Origin: Maledivibacter halophilus
GTDB lineage: Bacteria > Bacillota > Clostridia > Peptostreptococcales > Caminicellaceae
Reading direction: 5' to 3'
Assembly (NCBI RefSeq): GCF_900167445.1
Contig: NZ_FUZT01000006.1
Location: 186,001-250,000, forward strand
DNA length: 64,000 bases
Shown: piece after piece, positions 18,033-26,831 of the stretch
Layout: the number at the start of each line of letters is the position of its first letter
Numbering within the stretch: position 1 is the first letter of the stretch
The notes under the pieces: generated by a model
Seen by the model: only the letters and a program-made list of their open reading frames with translations
Database searches by the model: none
Told to the model about the DNA's origin: nothing
Program-made: the position numbers and the translations under genes

Positions 18033-19076
18033 ATGAAAATTTTAGAATTACCACACAGATTGGCAGATTATTTATGCCCAGTAAACGGACTTTGTGATAT
18101 ATATGAATGGAAAACACAAAGCCGTATACCAGACGAGCTTGTTTTTTATTGTCAGTTAGGTTTTCAAATAATAACAAATGAAAACTTAATGCCACCTAAA
18201 ATGATATTTTTAGGCTCTGGAATAGGTAAGAGGCAATATGAGTTTTGGCAAGATATTATGGGCTATAAAATTTATCATTCAGAAGGAGAAATATTTTCCT
18301 CAACTGTGGAAGATATTAAAGAACTAATTAATAATAATATACCTGTCATTTTATTTGGTCTAGATATGTATCATCTTCCTTATCAAGAAAAATTTTATCA
18401 AAAGATACATATTCCTGGACATATTGTATTAATGGTAGGATATGATGATAATGAGGTTTATATTTACGATAATTCAAAAATAGGCATTCAAATCATTCCA
18501 AATAATGATTTAAGACTAGCTTGGGAAGATGGGTATGCAGGATTTAGCAGAAAGAATTCTTATTTTGGTATTGAGTTTAGTGACATTGTAATGAGTGATA
18601 AAAAGGTGATTCAAGCTGGTTTAAAAGGTATGGCAAAGCGATTTTTAAAGCCAAAATTAGGTTTTATGGGAACAAAAGGACTAACAAAATTAATAAAAGA
18701 GTTTTCTTTATGGAGAAATATGTATAATAAAGATATATTAAAAGATATATATATGCACTTTATAAAATTTACAGGTAGTGTTCTTCCAGAATTACCAAAA
18801 CAGCTTAATAAAATGAATTCTGGCATAAATAATCCACATAGAGGTACACGGGATTTAATGTCAAAAGCACTGATAACATATAGTAGTCAATATGGAAATG
18901 AAAATTGGGAAAAAGCTTCAATACTGTTTGAAAGAAGTGGTAATATTATAGAACAGGTAAGTAATTACATGATAAAAGATGTTCTTAATGATGATTTTAG
19001 TAATATGAGCAAATACATAGAACTATTTTATGCAATACAAAATTATGAAGTTAAAGCATTTAATCTTTTGTTATAA
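18033..19076 (+). CDS. BtrH N-terminal domain (peptidase C39-like) protein
   Basis: This 347-residue protein begins with a region like the BtrH/C39-like cysteine peptidase fold: LADYLCPVNGLCDIYEW with a candidate nucleophile Cys, and GHIVLMVGYDDNEVYIYDNS with the candidate His and Asp/Asn. In butirosin biosynthesis BtrH transfers an acyl side chain from a carrier protein, and related proteins accompany natural-product genes. The C-terminal half (about 190-347) is helical, DUF4872-like. No carrier protein or biosynthetic partner is seen nearby, so the substrate is unknown. AGGAGG supports the ATG at 18033. A terminator follows about 100 bp downstream. Confidence 0.75.
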   Translation: MKILELPHRLADYLCPVNGLCDIYEWKTQSRIPDELVFYCQLGFQIITNENLMPPKMIFLGSGIGKRQYEFWQDIMGYKIYHSEGEIFSSTVEDIKELINNNIPVILFGLDMYHLPYQEKFYQKIHIPGHIVLMVGYDDNEVYIYDNSKIGIQIIPNNDLRLAWEDGYAGFSRKNSYFGIEFSDIVMSDKKVIQAGLKGMAKRFLKPKLGFMGTKGLTKLIKEFSLWRNMYNKDILKDIYMHFIKFTGSVLPELPKQLNKMNSGINNPHRGTRDLMSKALITYSSQYGNENWEKASILFERSGNIIEQVSNYMIKDVLNDDFSNMSKYIELFYAIQNYEVKAFNLLL

Positions 19077-19178
19077 ATTTTCTAATAATCAGTATGAAGA
19101 TATAAATAATTAACCATTAAGAGATTACATATTTAACACTAAAGGAAGAAAATCATGAAACTAATAAAAAACTATTTT

Positions 19179-19211
19179 AGAGATAGCTTATATTGTGCTA
19201 TCTCTTTTTAT
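19179..19211 (+). terminator. Terminator at the group II intron insertion point
   Basis: The 9-bp stem AGAGATAGC/GCTATCTCT (19179-19187 with 19197-19205) is followed by TTTTTAT and then directly by the intron 5' end. Class C group II introns are known to insert just after such hairpins. Confidence 0.8.
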
Positions 19212-19929
19212 GTTTGCGAGGCATGTTGCCGAGCCGATGGTTTGAAAGAAAACCTGTCACCTAGCTAATGGGAAGACAAGCTGTAAGTAAGGGCGTTTTC
19301 GGCGACGAAAGGGTCTGAAGGAAGCTGATGGCGGTTATTGGAACGGAACGTAAGTGAAGCAATGTTGGCATATGTGGTGGATAACCCTCCATAAAGTGGG
19401 AATGTCCTAAAATTAGCTTAGCTGCATGTGTTATGATGGTCGTTTTAATAACAGGCGGAGTGACTTAACCTAGGAAGTGCTGTATTCGAAGCTGTAGATT
19501 TCACCTACAAGTGAAAGCAAGAGGTGAGATGAGAGTGCAGTATACAGATGAAGCCGTAGTAGTGAGTAAACCTATACCAATGAAAGCTAGTAATAGACTG
19601 GAGGATAAAATATAGGTGACATACCACCTAGTTGATGTGGCTACCCTAGGTCAAAAGCCTATGGTAGATGCGAAGGGCGGAAGAGATTTCAAAGTGTATG
19701 GGAAAGAATTTTGAATAAGGGTGAAGGTGTTAAAAGAAGGCTGTAATGCCAGAAGGTACGAATAGTTGGCATAAAAGAATTTGCGGACTATCTCGACGAC
19801 ACAGATATGAAGTAAGTAGGGAAGCGAAGATAAGATTGCCATAGAGCTAGAGACGTCGAGTAACCCTAGTGAAGAACATATAGCCTGAGTAAAGAATACT
19901 GAAAGATACAGCAACAGAGGAGGAAAAGC

Positions 19930-21195
19930 ATGAGGAAATGGTACAGCCTTATCGATAAAATATATCGAAAAGAAAATTTAAAGTTAGCCTTTAAGTGTGT
20001 AAAGAGAAACAATGGAGCTCCTGGAATAGATGGAGAAACTGTTTCTGACTTTGCAGAAAAGCTAGAATTAAATATTGAGTTTCTTCATGACAGACTGAAA
20101 ACTAACACGTATGAGCCTAGTCCTGTAAGAAGAACAGAAATTGAAAAGCCTGAAGGTGGCATAAGATTACTGGGAATTCCTACAGTAAAGGACAGAGTAG
20201 TACAGCAAGCTATTGTTAATATTATAGAACCAATCTTTGATAGGACATTTCATCCATCAAGCTATGGATACAGGCCCAATCATTCACAGCAACAGGCTGT
20301 TGCGAAAGCAGAACGCTTTATGAACAGGTATAACTTAAAGCATGTGGTAGATATGGACTTAAGTAAATGTTTTGATACGTTAGACCATGAAATTATGATG
20401 AAAGCAGTATCAGAAAGAATAAGTGATGGGAAAGTATTAGAGCTCATTAGGAGATTCCTAAAATCAGGTGTAATGCTAGATGAGAGCTTCAATGCCACAG
20501 AAGTTGGTAGCCCGCAGGGCGGTGTCATCTCACCACTACTTAGTAATATTTATCTTAATCAGTTCGACCAAAAGATGATGAGTAAAGGCATAAGGATAGT
20601 ACGTTATGCTGATGATATTCTTATCTTTGCAAAAGATAAGAATACAGCAGGTAACTACAGGTCCTATGCAACAAAAGTCTTAGAAGAAGAACTGAAGCTG
20701 AAAGTTAATGAAAACAAAACTAAGCTTACAAGTGTGTATGAAGGAGTTGGATTTCTAGGCTTTGTAATTCGTGCTAAAACTCTTGGAGTTGACCCTAAAA
20801 GGATAAAACGTTTCAAAGATAAAGTGAGAAGAATTACAAGAAGAAATTCAGGAAGAAAGTTTGAAAATATCATTAAAGAACTAAATCCAGTTCTGCGAGG
20901 ATGGATGAACTACTATCGCGTAGCGAATATTAAAGGTTTCACAAGAGATTTTATGAAATGGCTACGCAGGAGACTTAGAATGGTTAAAATGAAACAATGG
21001 AAGACCTACAAGGCAATGCATAAAGAAATGAGAAGTTTGGGAATTAAAGGAAATGGGTTGAAAATGGCTGTAACAAAGTGGAAGAATTCAAATGCACACA
21101 TTATGCACCAAATACTTCCCAATAAATATTTTGAAGACCTAGGACTCATTGATATACACAAATACGAAGTTGGTCTGTTGTCGAATTATTATTAA
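19930..21195 (+). CDS. ltrA: Group II intron reverse transcriptase/maturase
   Basis: The 421-residue protein has the RT fingers/palm motifs NNGAPGIDGETV, RLLGIPTVKDRVVQQAI, SSYGYRPNHSQQQAV, DMDLSKCFDTLDH, GSPQGGVISPLLSNIYLNQF and the catalytic YADD (VRYADDILIFAK). The maturase (X) domain follows at about residues 290-370 with LNPVLRGWMNYYRVAN. There is no C-terminal HNH endonuclease. The frame is intact, so splicing and mobility may persist. It binds its own intron RNA and copies it into DNA at the target. AGAGGAGG supports the ATG. Confidence 0.95.
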   Translation: MRKWYSLIDKIYRKENLKLAFKCVKRNNGAPGIDGETVSDFAEKLELNIEFLHDRLKTNTYEPSPVRRTEIEKPEGGIRLLGIPTVKDRVVQQAIVNIIEPIFDRTFHPSSYGYRPNHSQQQAVAKAERFMNRYNLKHVVDMDLSKCFDTLDHEIMMKAVSERISDGKVLELIRRFLKSGVMLDESFNATEVGSPQGGVISPLLSNIYLNQFDQKMMSKGIRIVRYADDILIFAKDKNTAGNYRSYATKVLEEELKLKVNENKTKLTSVYEGVGFLGFVIRAKTLGVDPKRIKRFKDKVRRITRRNSGRKFENIIKELNPVLRGWMNYYRVANIKGFTRDFMKWLRRRLRMVKMKQWKTYKAMHKEMRSLGIKGNGLKMAVTKWKNSNAHIMHQILPNKYFEDLGLIDIHKYEVGLLSNYY

Positions 21196-21213
21196 TTCGG
21201 TGAGAAATTTCAG

Positions 21214-21244
21214 GAGCCGGATACGGCAAACGTAAGTCCGGTTC
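21214..21244 (+). ncRNA. Group II intron domain V
   Basis: This 31-base hairpin begins GAGCC and ends GGTTC, with the AGC-type catalytic triad on its 5' side and the two-base bulge region in the middle, the most conserved part of group II introns. Domain VI follows at 21245-21290 with an ACAGGA/TCCTGT stem. Confidence 0.85.
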
Positions 21245-21290
21245 TGTGAGAGCAAAGAAAACAGGATTAATTATCCTGTTCTCTAGCTAC

Positions 21291-21667
21291 TCGATTTACT
21301 TTGAATTAATGTCAATACTTAATAGAAGAATTATTTTTGATAGGGTAGATGTTATGATTATTTTATTAGGATTAATTCAAGTTAATATAGTGTCATCTAT
21401 ACTTGAATTGCTGTTAGTCCACTACCATTTTTAGTAGTGGCATTAATAAAAAATGGTACATTAGGCGGGGGAGATATCAAGTTAGTTGGAGCTTGTTCCT
21501 TTTATTTAGGGATTTCTGGAGGACTATTAGGAAGTAGTCTAGGACTAGTTTTTACAATACTTGTAAATGTGTTATACTTTAGTTATAAAGGTTTGGATGA
21601 TATTGGAAAGTTTCCTTTAGTTCCTTATTTGGGGGGTGGGTATTGGGTTGTGGTATTGTGTGTGTAG
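21291..21667 (+). pseudogene. Prepilin peptidase (A24, CpaA/TadV-like), truncated and frameshifted
   Basis: Two frames together encode the C-terminal part of a type IV prepilin peptidase. The first has RIIFDRVDVMIILLGLIQVN, matching the segment with the family's first membrane helix and usual IPDxxN motif, where the Pro is now Phe. The second, after a shift near 21430, has LIKNGTLGGGDIKLVGACSF with the conserved GGGD catalytic Asp. The N-terminus is missing; its place is taken by the group II intron. This is the first of several Tad-pilus genes in the island. Confidence 0.75.
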
Positions 21668-21818
21668 CTAGGTTGGTGTTATTATTGTATTATAGAAGAA
21701 AGAGAGAGTCCATTTATAATTGGTATTAAAGATAAAAATGTGATGTATGAAGTTATATGTTGATATTTTAAGAATGTGTAATGTCAAGGGATTAGGTTTG
21801 TTATGAGAAGGTGAGTAA

Positions 21819-22670
21819 ATGAAAGAAAATTTTGAGAGAAAGAAGCAATATACGAACATACAAGATATATACAAAAGTGTTAAGATTGATTGGACCAATT
21901 TTTATGTGTATTTATATGATACTCTTGGTGATCCTACCATACCATTTCAAGTCGAGCCAATAGAGTATTTGCAGTTTGCAAAAAATGGTATAAAAAAATC
22001 TTCAAATGAATCATTAATTAATTCATTAACAAATGCAAAACGATCAATAGATGCACAAGTGGATTTACTAATTTGTGCATTAGGATTTGATTATAAAAAA
22101 TTTGATAACTATCCAAATATAAAGGATTTTATTAAAAAATTTTATAAAAAAAAGAATAATGATGGGATTACAGAAAAAATAAAACTACTTAATATCCTTG
22201 GACTTGCTCCTACTTTATTAATTTCTGAAACAAGACATTTAAGGAATAAAGTTGAACATGAATACATTATCCCTAAAATTGATGAAGTTAATAAAGCTAT
22301 TGAAATAGCTGATTTATTTATTAATGCAACTAACAGAAAATTTCAACTAGCTTTTTATTCTTTTATTATAGGAAATAAAAGTAATGTAGATAGAACATCT
22401 AATGATTTTAATTTTCCATATATATATTTTGAATTTGATATGTATAGGCAGAGTATTTTAATTACTGCTGTACTAGGCGGAGAAAAAATATTACCACATG
22501 ACTATAAGTATTCAAAGAATAAAACTATGCTTATTTTTCCAGAAGATAAAGATTATCTTGAGATTCTAAAAATTATTTTTGAAGAAAACTATGATATGAT
22601 ACCTAAAATATTTGGTAATTCAATAGAGGAAAAGTATATTAAAAAAGAAATATTGAATAAATACTTGTAG
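21819..22670 (+). CDS. Hypothetical protein with HEPN-type RX4H motif
   Basis: This intact 283-residue protein is not assigned to a named family by eye. Residues 142-147 read RNKVEH inside ETRHLRNKVEHEY, the R-X4-6-H motif that defines HEPN RNases and nucleotide-binding HEPN domains. The preceding region (about 65-135) is helical, as expected for a HEPN four-helix bundle. The C-terminal third (about 180-283) has beta-rich, aromatic stretches such as FNFPYIYFEFDMYRQS. It sits 211 bp before an AAA ATPase fragment, and both are inserted among Tad-pilus genes. An antiphage or toxin role is inference only. Start ATG with GAGAAGGTGAG upstream. Confidence 0.6.
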   Translation: MKENFERKKQYTNIQDIYKSVKIDWTNFYVYLYDTLGDPTIPFQVEPIEYLQFAKNGIKKSSNESLINSLTNAKRSIDAQVDLLICALGFDYKKFDNYPNIKDFIKKFYKKKNNDGITEKIKLLNILGLAPTLLISETRHLRNKVEHEYIIPKIDEVNKAIEIADLFINATNRKFQLAFYSFIIGNKSNVDRTSNDFNFPYIYFEFDMYRQSILITAVLGGEKILPHDYKYSKNKTMLIFPEDKDYLEILKIIFEENYDMIPKIFGNSIEEKYIKKEILNKYL

Positions 22671-22881
22671 ATACAAAAAAAGATAATATACAAATAGAAA
22701 GATTAATTGTTAAGTTATTTATTTTGAGTGATTAGATTTTATTACAAAAAAATTTTGGCTTTTAGATATCTAAATAATAAAAATAGATTTCATGATATTT
22801 TTTAAATAAGCTATAAAAATAAATTATTTCAAATGTAAAGAGATTCTTAATATAATCAAATTTTATATTGTAGGTGTAAAT

Positions 22882-23922
22882 ATGATTGAAAATTATGAGT
22901 TATGCTTTTACTGGCAATTAGATGAAAGTATGAAATATAGTAATGCAGCAATAAATTTTGGTAAAGGGGTTTGTCTATCAAATAAATTTAAAATTGTTTT
23001 TGATGAACAGTCTAAAAGAATAGATATATGTCCAAAACCAAGTTCTAAAATATCGTTTTATGGTGAAGGGGTAAGTTCGCTAACAGCAATAGTAGGTAAA
23101 AATGGTGCTGGCAAAACAACATTACTTAACAAATTAAGATATGATATGGCAGATGGTCAAATACATCATTATATAATAATATTTTATTCAAAAATTGAAA
23201 AGAAATTTATAGTATTAGATGATGATAATTTAGTTAATGATATCAAGATAAATAATTTTATTACTGGTGCAACAATTGAGAAAATAGATTCTGATAGTAA
23301 TAAATTAAAGCAGTATTTGAGGAATACATCTTTCGTTTATTATAATAATCAAATAACATCTAATATGTATTGGTTAAGACTTTCAAATAATGGAATTGAT
23401 ATATCATCAAATGAGCCATTAGCTGAATATGATTACCTTGAAGATTTTGATGGAGAAAAAAGAGCTATTTCTGTAACTATTAGAAGCTTTGCAAATGGCT
23501 TATCAGGCAAATTGGAAAGTGGAGATATTGTATCAGTCTACGTGGCAGATTATGGAGATAAAAAAGAAACCTTATCGCCTCAAGAATTAAAATATGTAGA
23601 GGTTTTAGCAGTTACCTTGGAAACAGGATATAATACAGAAGAAACAGCAAATAAGGAGGGAGAAGAAAAAGCACTACCATCTACAGTAACCCTAAAAATT
23701 AATGAGGAACAAGCTATCTTATTAGCTGACCTAGAAGCTAATGGGAAAATACATCTAGCCTTTGTATATCGTGGAGACCATGAGAATACAAAGGCTTTTT
23801 TAGAGCAACAAGATAAAGTATTTGAAGGAACAGAGGAAGCTATTGTCCGTAATCCAGTAGCAGAAAAACAACTTAAAGAGGAACAAATGGAAGAAGAAAG
23901 AGTGGTGATGGACATTGAATAA
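22882..23922 (+). CDS. Chimera: AAA ATPase N-terminus joined to CpaB C-terminus
   Basis: Residues 1 to about 178 are the start of an AAA/ABC-type ATPase with a Walker A loop at 72-80 (VGKNGAGKTTLLNKL), of the kind found in defence and OLD-like proteins. From about 180 onward the protein is the C-terminal half of the Tad-pilus protein CpaB/RcpC: DGEKRAISVTIRSFANGLSG, KLESGDIVSVYVADYG, LPSTVTLKINEEQAILLADL. The Walker B and sensor parts of the ATPase and the signal and SAF domain front of CpaB are both absent. The frame is continuous, but neither half can do its normal job. It overlaps the next fragment by 8 bp. Confidence 0.78.
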   Translation: MIENYELCFYWQLDESMKYSNAAINFGKGVCLSNKFKIVFDEQSKRIDICPKPSSKISFYGEGVSSLTAIVGKNGAGKTTLLNKLRYDMADGQIHHYIIIFYSKIEKKFIVLDDDNLVNDIKINNFITGATIEKIDSDSNKLKQYLRNTSFVYYNNQITSNMYWLRLSNNGIDISSNEPLAEYDYLEDFDGEKRAISVTIRSFANGLSGKLESGDIVSVYVADYGDKKETLSPQELKYVEVLAVTLETGYNTEETANKEGEEKALPSTVTLKINEEQAILLADLEANGKIHLAFVYRGDHENTKAFLEQQDKVFEGTEEAIVRNPVAEKQLKEEQMEEERVVMDIE

Positions 23923-24124
23923 AGCGATAACTATTTGGGGAAGCCCTAATAGTAGCAAGACAATATTTAGTGTAAAATTGGCTAATGAACTTTCAAAGAC
24001 TCATAATGTAATAGTCGTATTTTGTGATATAGTAGCTCCATCATTGGGAACTATACTTCCATTTATTTCTGAAAAGGATAGATCACTAGGAAAAGCTTTA
24101 GAGATACCTACATTGACCCAATGA
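23915..24124 (+). pseudogene. Truncated CpaE/MinD-like ATPase, N-terminal stub
   Basis: The 69-residue stub starts MNKAITIWGSPNSSKTIFSV, a P-loop variant at the N-terminus of the MinD-like ATPases that sit after cpaB in Tad-pilus and conjugative-element clusters. The rest is lost: after the stop, TadC-like coding sequence begins at once in another frame. The deleted stretch would have held the rest of cpaE plus the tadA and tadB genes. Confidence 0.7.
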
Positions 24125-24125
24125 A

Positions 24126-24560
24126 TATGAATTACCTCGATTTGTTTCAGCCCTTACACAGGAGCTACAAGCCAGTAGAGATGTACTATCCATTTTAGAT
24201 ACCTATAAAAATAATACTAGTGGTATATTTAAAAGAGAATTAGAAATTACTGTGGCAGATATGAAAACAGGAAATGTAGAGTCCGCATTAACACGATTTG
24301 AAACAAGAATAGGAAGTAGTATGTTATCAGATGTGGTTAGAGGACTTATTGGTGTTATCCGTGGAGATAATAATGTGGTCTATTTTCAGATGTTATCCCA
24401 TGATTTTAAACAATTAGAACTTCAAAGGCTTAAATCAGAGGTAATGAAACGTCCTGGAAAAATACGAAGATATTCAATGTTAATGCTAGGGTGCTTTATT
24501 GTGATGTATCTTACTGTTATGATGCTTCAAATTGTGGAGAATATGGGGAGGTTGTTTTAG
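24126..24560 (+). pseudogene. TadC-like type II secretion F domain, C-terminal part
   Basis: The frame reads YELPRFVSALTQELQASRDV, then the family region IRGDNNVVYFQMLSHDFKQL and a terminal membrane segment MLMLGCFIVMYLTVMMLQIV. This is the C-terminal F domain of a TadB/TadC inner-membrane platform protein. No start codon or N-terminal membrane segments remain; it begins straight after the CpaE stub. A later ATG at 24252 could in principle start a 102-residue piece. Confidence 0.7.
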
Positions 24561-24653
24561 TGGACAATAACATTTTGTATTTGTATAATTAACTCATGGT
24601 AGAAATATTAAAATATGAATTGAAATGAAATAAAGGTTAGAGGTGACTGTAAG

Positions 24654-25004
24654 ATGCCATGTGTTGCTGAATTCGGTATAATAGATAATTTTGATAAAAA
24701 CAAGGATTATTCTTCAGAATATGAACCACAAAAATATAATTGTATTGCTATTGACGACGATATAATAGATGGTTGGTGGAATGAACTGGTTTTAATAAAG
24801 ACGTATTTTCATAATTATAATAGACCAGAATATGCACTAGCAAGATGGGGAGTAACACTAATACCGCCAGAATCATTGGATGCTTTTTATAACATTATAA
24901 CTAATGACAACAGGTCTAGAGATTCAAAAGAATTAGCAAATCTGATGGCATTGATTAGAAAGGCTATAAGGGAAAATAAATATGTTATACATTATGGTGT
25001 TTAA
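24654..25004 (+). CDS. Conserved hypothetical protein, 116 residues
   Basis: The protein starts MPCVAEFGIIDNFDKNKDYS and has a mid-region YALARWGVTLIPPESLDAFY. It has no signal peptide or membrane segment and is acidic. I recall similar single-domain proteins in Bacillus and Clostridia but know no function. The start has AGAGGTGAC upstream. It appears intact and stands between Tad-pilus fragments and the CopZ-like gene. Confidence 0.6.
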   Translation: MPCVAEFGIIDNFDKNKDYSSEYEPQKYNCIAIDDDIIDGWWNELVLIKTYFHNYNRPEYALARWGVTLIPPESLDAFYNIITNDNRSRDSKELANLMALIRKAIRENKYVIHYGV

Positions 25005-25200
25005 CCTATAAAATATTAGGTTAAGGTTACGAACATAAGCTATAAATACACTAATTCTCCACTGTCCTTAAAACATGACATAAAACAGGCGAAAAGAAAT
25101 AATGAACGAGAAACTAGATAAAAATAATATAAATCTTATAAAGTTGTTTCAAGATTGTAGAAAATTGCGAAGTAATGATTTAACTTTGGAGGTGCACTTA

Positions 25201-25692
25201 TTGGAAAATAACGATGTTAAGAGGTCTTGTTGAACAAGTAACGAAAATTCTACTGGTACAGTAGAAAAAATTTCTATATGCCCTACATGCAAAGGGGTCA
25301 CCCAAGAGGTCAAAGCCATAACTGTTAAACATTTTGTGATAGATAGTTTTGTAGACATGCCACATGATAGGAGTTATCGTATTTGTTTAAATGAAGATTG
25401 TGATGTTGTCTACTATGATTTAGAGAAGAATATAATATTTAGAAAAAAAGATATTAAAATTCCTATTTGGTATAAAAAAGATGCTGACCCTAAATATATA
25501 TGCTACTGTAATCAAGTTACAGAGCAGCAAATTGTTAACGCAGTTCTACATGATGGGGCAAAAAATATAAAGGATATTATTAGGCTTACTGGAGCGATGA
25601 AGAATGGGAAGTGTGAAATCAATAATCCTTTAAGTAAATGTTGTGGTCCTTTTATTCAGAAAGCTATCAATAAAGTTTTAGATAATAAGTAG
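25201..25692 (+). CDS. CopZ-like [2Fe-2S] (seleno)protein with in-frame UGA
   Basis: Read through the TGA at 25231-25233, the gene encodes 163 residues. Near the start is Cys10-Sec11 in a KRSCU context. Next comes a zinc-ribbon-like pair CPTC, then CNEDCDVVYYDLEK-type sequence (LNEDCDVVYYDLEKN), and a BFD-type [2Fe-2S] domain with CYCNQVTE and KCCGP as cluster ligands. This matches the family known from archaeal CopZ N-domains and annotated elsewhere as a 2Fe-2S (seleno)protein. GGAGGTG at 25188-25194 fits the TTG start at 25201; an upstream in-frame ATG at 25102 lacks a good site. A hairpin suited to selenocysteine insertion lies at 25248-25266. The role may be metal or redox handling. Confidence 0.7.
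25248..25266 (+). promoter_or_regulatory. Candidate bacterial SECIS hairpin (CopZ-like gene)
   Basis: TTCTACT (25248-25254) pairs perfectly with AGTAGAA (25260-25266) around a five-base loop GGTAC. The first loop base is G, 24 bases after the UGA, within the spacing and loop rule known for bacterial SECIS elements read by SelB. Confidence 0.6.
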
Positions 25693-25841
25693 AAAGCATG
25701 ACACATCATTCTTATATTATGAATCAACAGAATGCAACTAGTTTATTATAAAAATATTATAAAAAACAATATGCTTCAACATAGTTTATATTTAATATAG
25801 GCAGTTTACGGTATAGCTACAGATATTATCAGGAGGTACCT

Positions 25842-26389
25842 ATGGGACAATCATGGAGTGGAATTAAGAAAAGACTAGAACAAGATTTATTATGTGAAAA
25901 ATTAAGAGGTAGAGTGAGATACTTTATTACCAAATACAGAAAGGCTCATGACGAGGAGTCTAGAATAGCCATATTAATAGATGAAAAAGAGGTTATACGT
26001 GGAAATATATATGACTTTTATAGGGAAGCTAACCCTCTTATAGATAAAATTCGAGCAGAACAGGAAATTCCAAGACGTTCATGGAATGGTAAGGAAATCC
26101 TTTATGATAATGAAAATAAGGAGATTGAAGAAAGGGTTGATGAGATTTGCATTGATAAAGGTATAATTGATCCTTATTTACAAAAGCTCTTGATTTTTAC
26201 CTACACCATTCAATAAAAGAGAGTATAAATTCAACAAATCCTCTAGTGCGATTATTTTCAATATTAGACAGAAGAATTGGTAAAAGAACACTTTATAAAC
26301 TAAAAAGTGAAGTAAATGACCAACAAGAGTGGTTAAAGCAGTTTTATGAATTAAGACTAGATGTGGAAAATATACGTTTTGAAAGATAA
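25842..26389 (+). pseudogene. SF0329-like family protein, frameshifted
   Basis: The first frame (to 26216) starts MGQSWSGIKKRLEQDLLCEK and continues with RVRYFITKYRKAHDEESRIA. A shift near 26185 moves the sequence to a frame reading KALDFYLHHSIKESINSTNP, VRLFSILDRRIGKRTL and QEWLKQFYELRLDVENIRFE with a stop at 26389. Together they make a protein of about 180 residues like the SF0329 family of unknown function. AGGAGGT precedes the ATG. The single frameshift is the only lesion visible. Confidence 0.7.
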
Positions 26390-26438
26390 GGTGACTCATA
26401 GAGGGTCATCTTTTTTTCTTGAAAGAAAGGTTATGTAG

Positions 26439-26831
26439 TTGAATATTTTAAAAGATAAACATGGAGAAGGCTATATATATACAGTCATCATTGTTTTTGT
26501 GGTGGTTTTAATGCTTGCATTTGCCACTAGAGTTCTACCAGTATTCATAGCTAAGTCAAAGCTTGACACCTTTGCAGATGAAGCAGTACGGTGTGCAGAA
26601 ATAGAAGGCTATATAGGAAATGAAACAAAAAATAGAATTAATGAACTAAAAGCCAATACAGGGCTTGACCCTAATATAAATTGGTCAACTACTGGCAAAA
26701 TACAACTTAATCATATATTTAGTTTAGTTCTTACATTAGAAACCGATATAGGTTTCTTTTCTTTTGGCTCATTTCCGATCACATTAGCATCGAAAGCTAC
26801 AGGAAGGAGCGAAATCTATTGGAAAGATTAA
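26439..26831 (+). CDS. TadE-like pseudopilin (DUF4320-like)
   Basis: The 130-residue protein has an N-terminal short charged leader KDKHGEGY followed by one long hydrophobic segment (about residues 12-32), the layout of TadE/TadF-type pseudopilins. The remaining 95 residues are extracellular. Start is a TTG with AGAAAGG upstream; no better codon exists. The next gene overlaps its 3' end by 13 bp, so they are translated together. It is one of the intact parts of the Tad-pilus cluster, but with the ATPase and platform genes lost it can no longer form a pilus. Confidence 0.6.
   Translation: MNILKDKHGEGYIYTVIIVFVVVLMLAFATRVLPVFIAKSKLDTFADEAVRCAEIEGYIGNETKNRINELKANTGLDPNINWSTTGKIQLNHIFSLVLTLETDIGFFSFGSFPITLASKATGRSEIYWKD

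Larger units (their letters stand above)
19212..21290 (+). mobile_element. Group II intron (bacterial class C-like) with intron-encoded protein
   Basis: A structured, gene-free 5' region of about 700 bp (from GTTTGCGAGG near 19212) precedes a reverse transcriptase gene, followed by a domain V hairpin at 21214-21244 and a domain VI-like stem ending near 21290 in TAC. The total length of about 2.1 kb is typical. The encoded protein lacks an HNH endonuclease and the element sits right after a terminator hairpin, both marks of class C introns. The 5' end is not a perfect GUGYG, so the borders are approximate. On the right it abuts a truncated prepilin peptidase gene. Confidence 0.88.
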
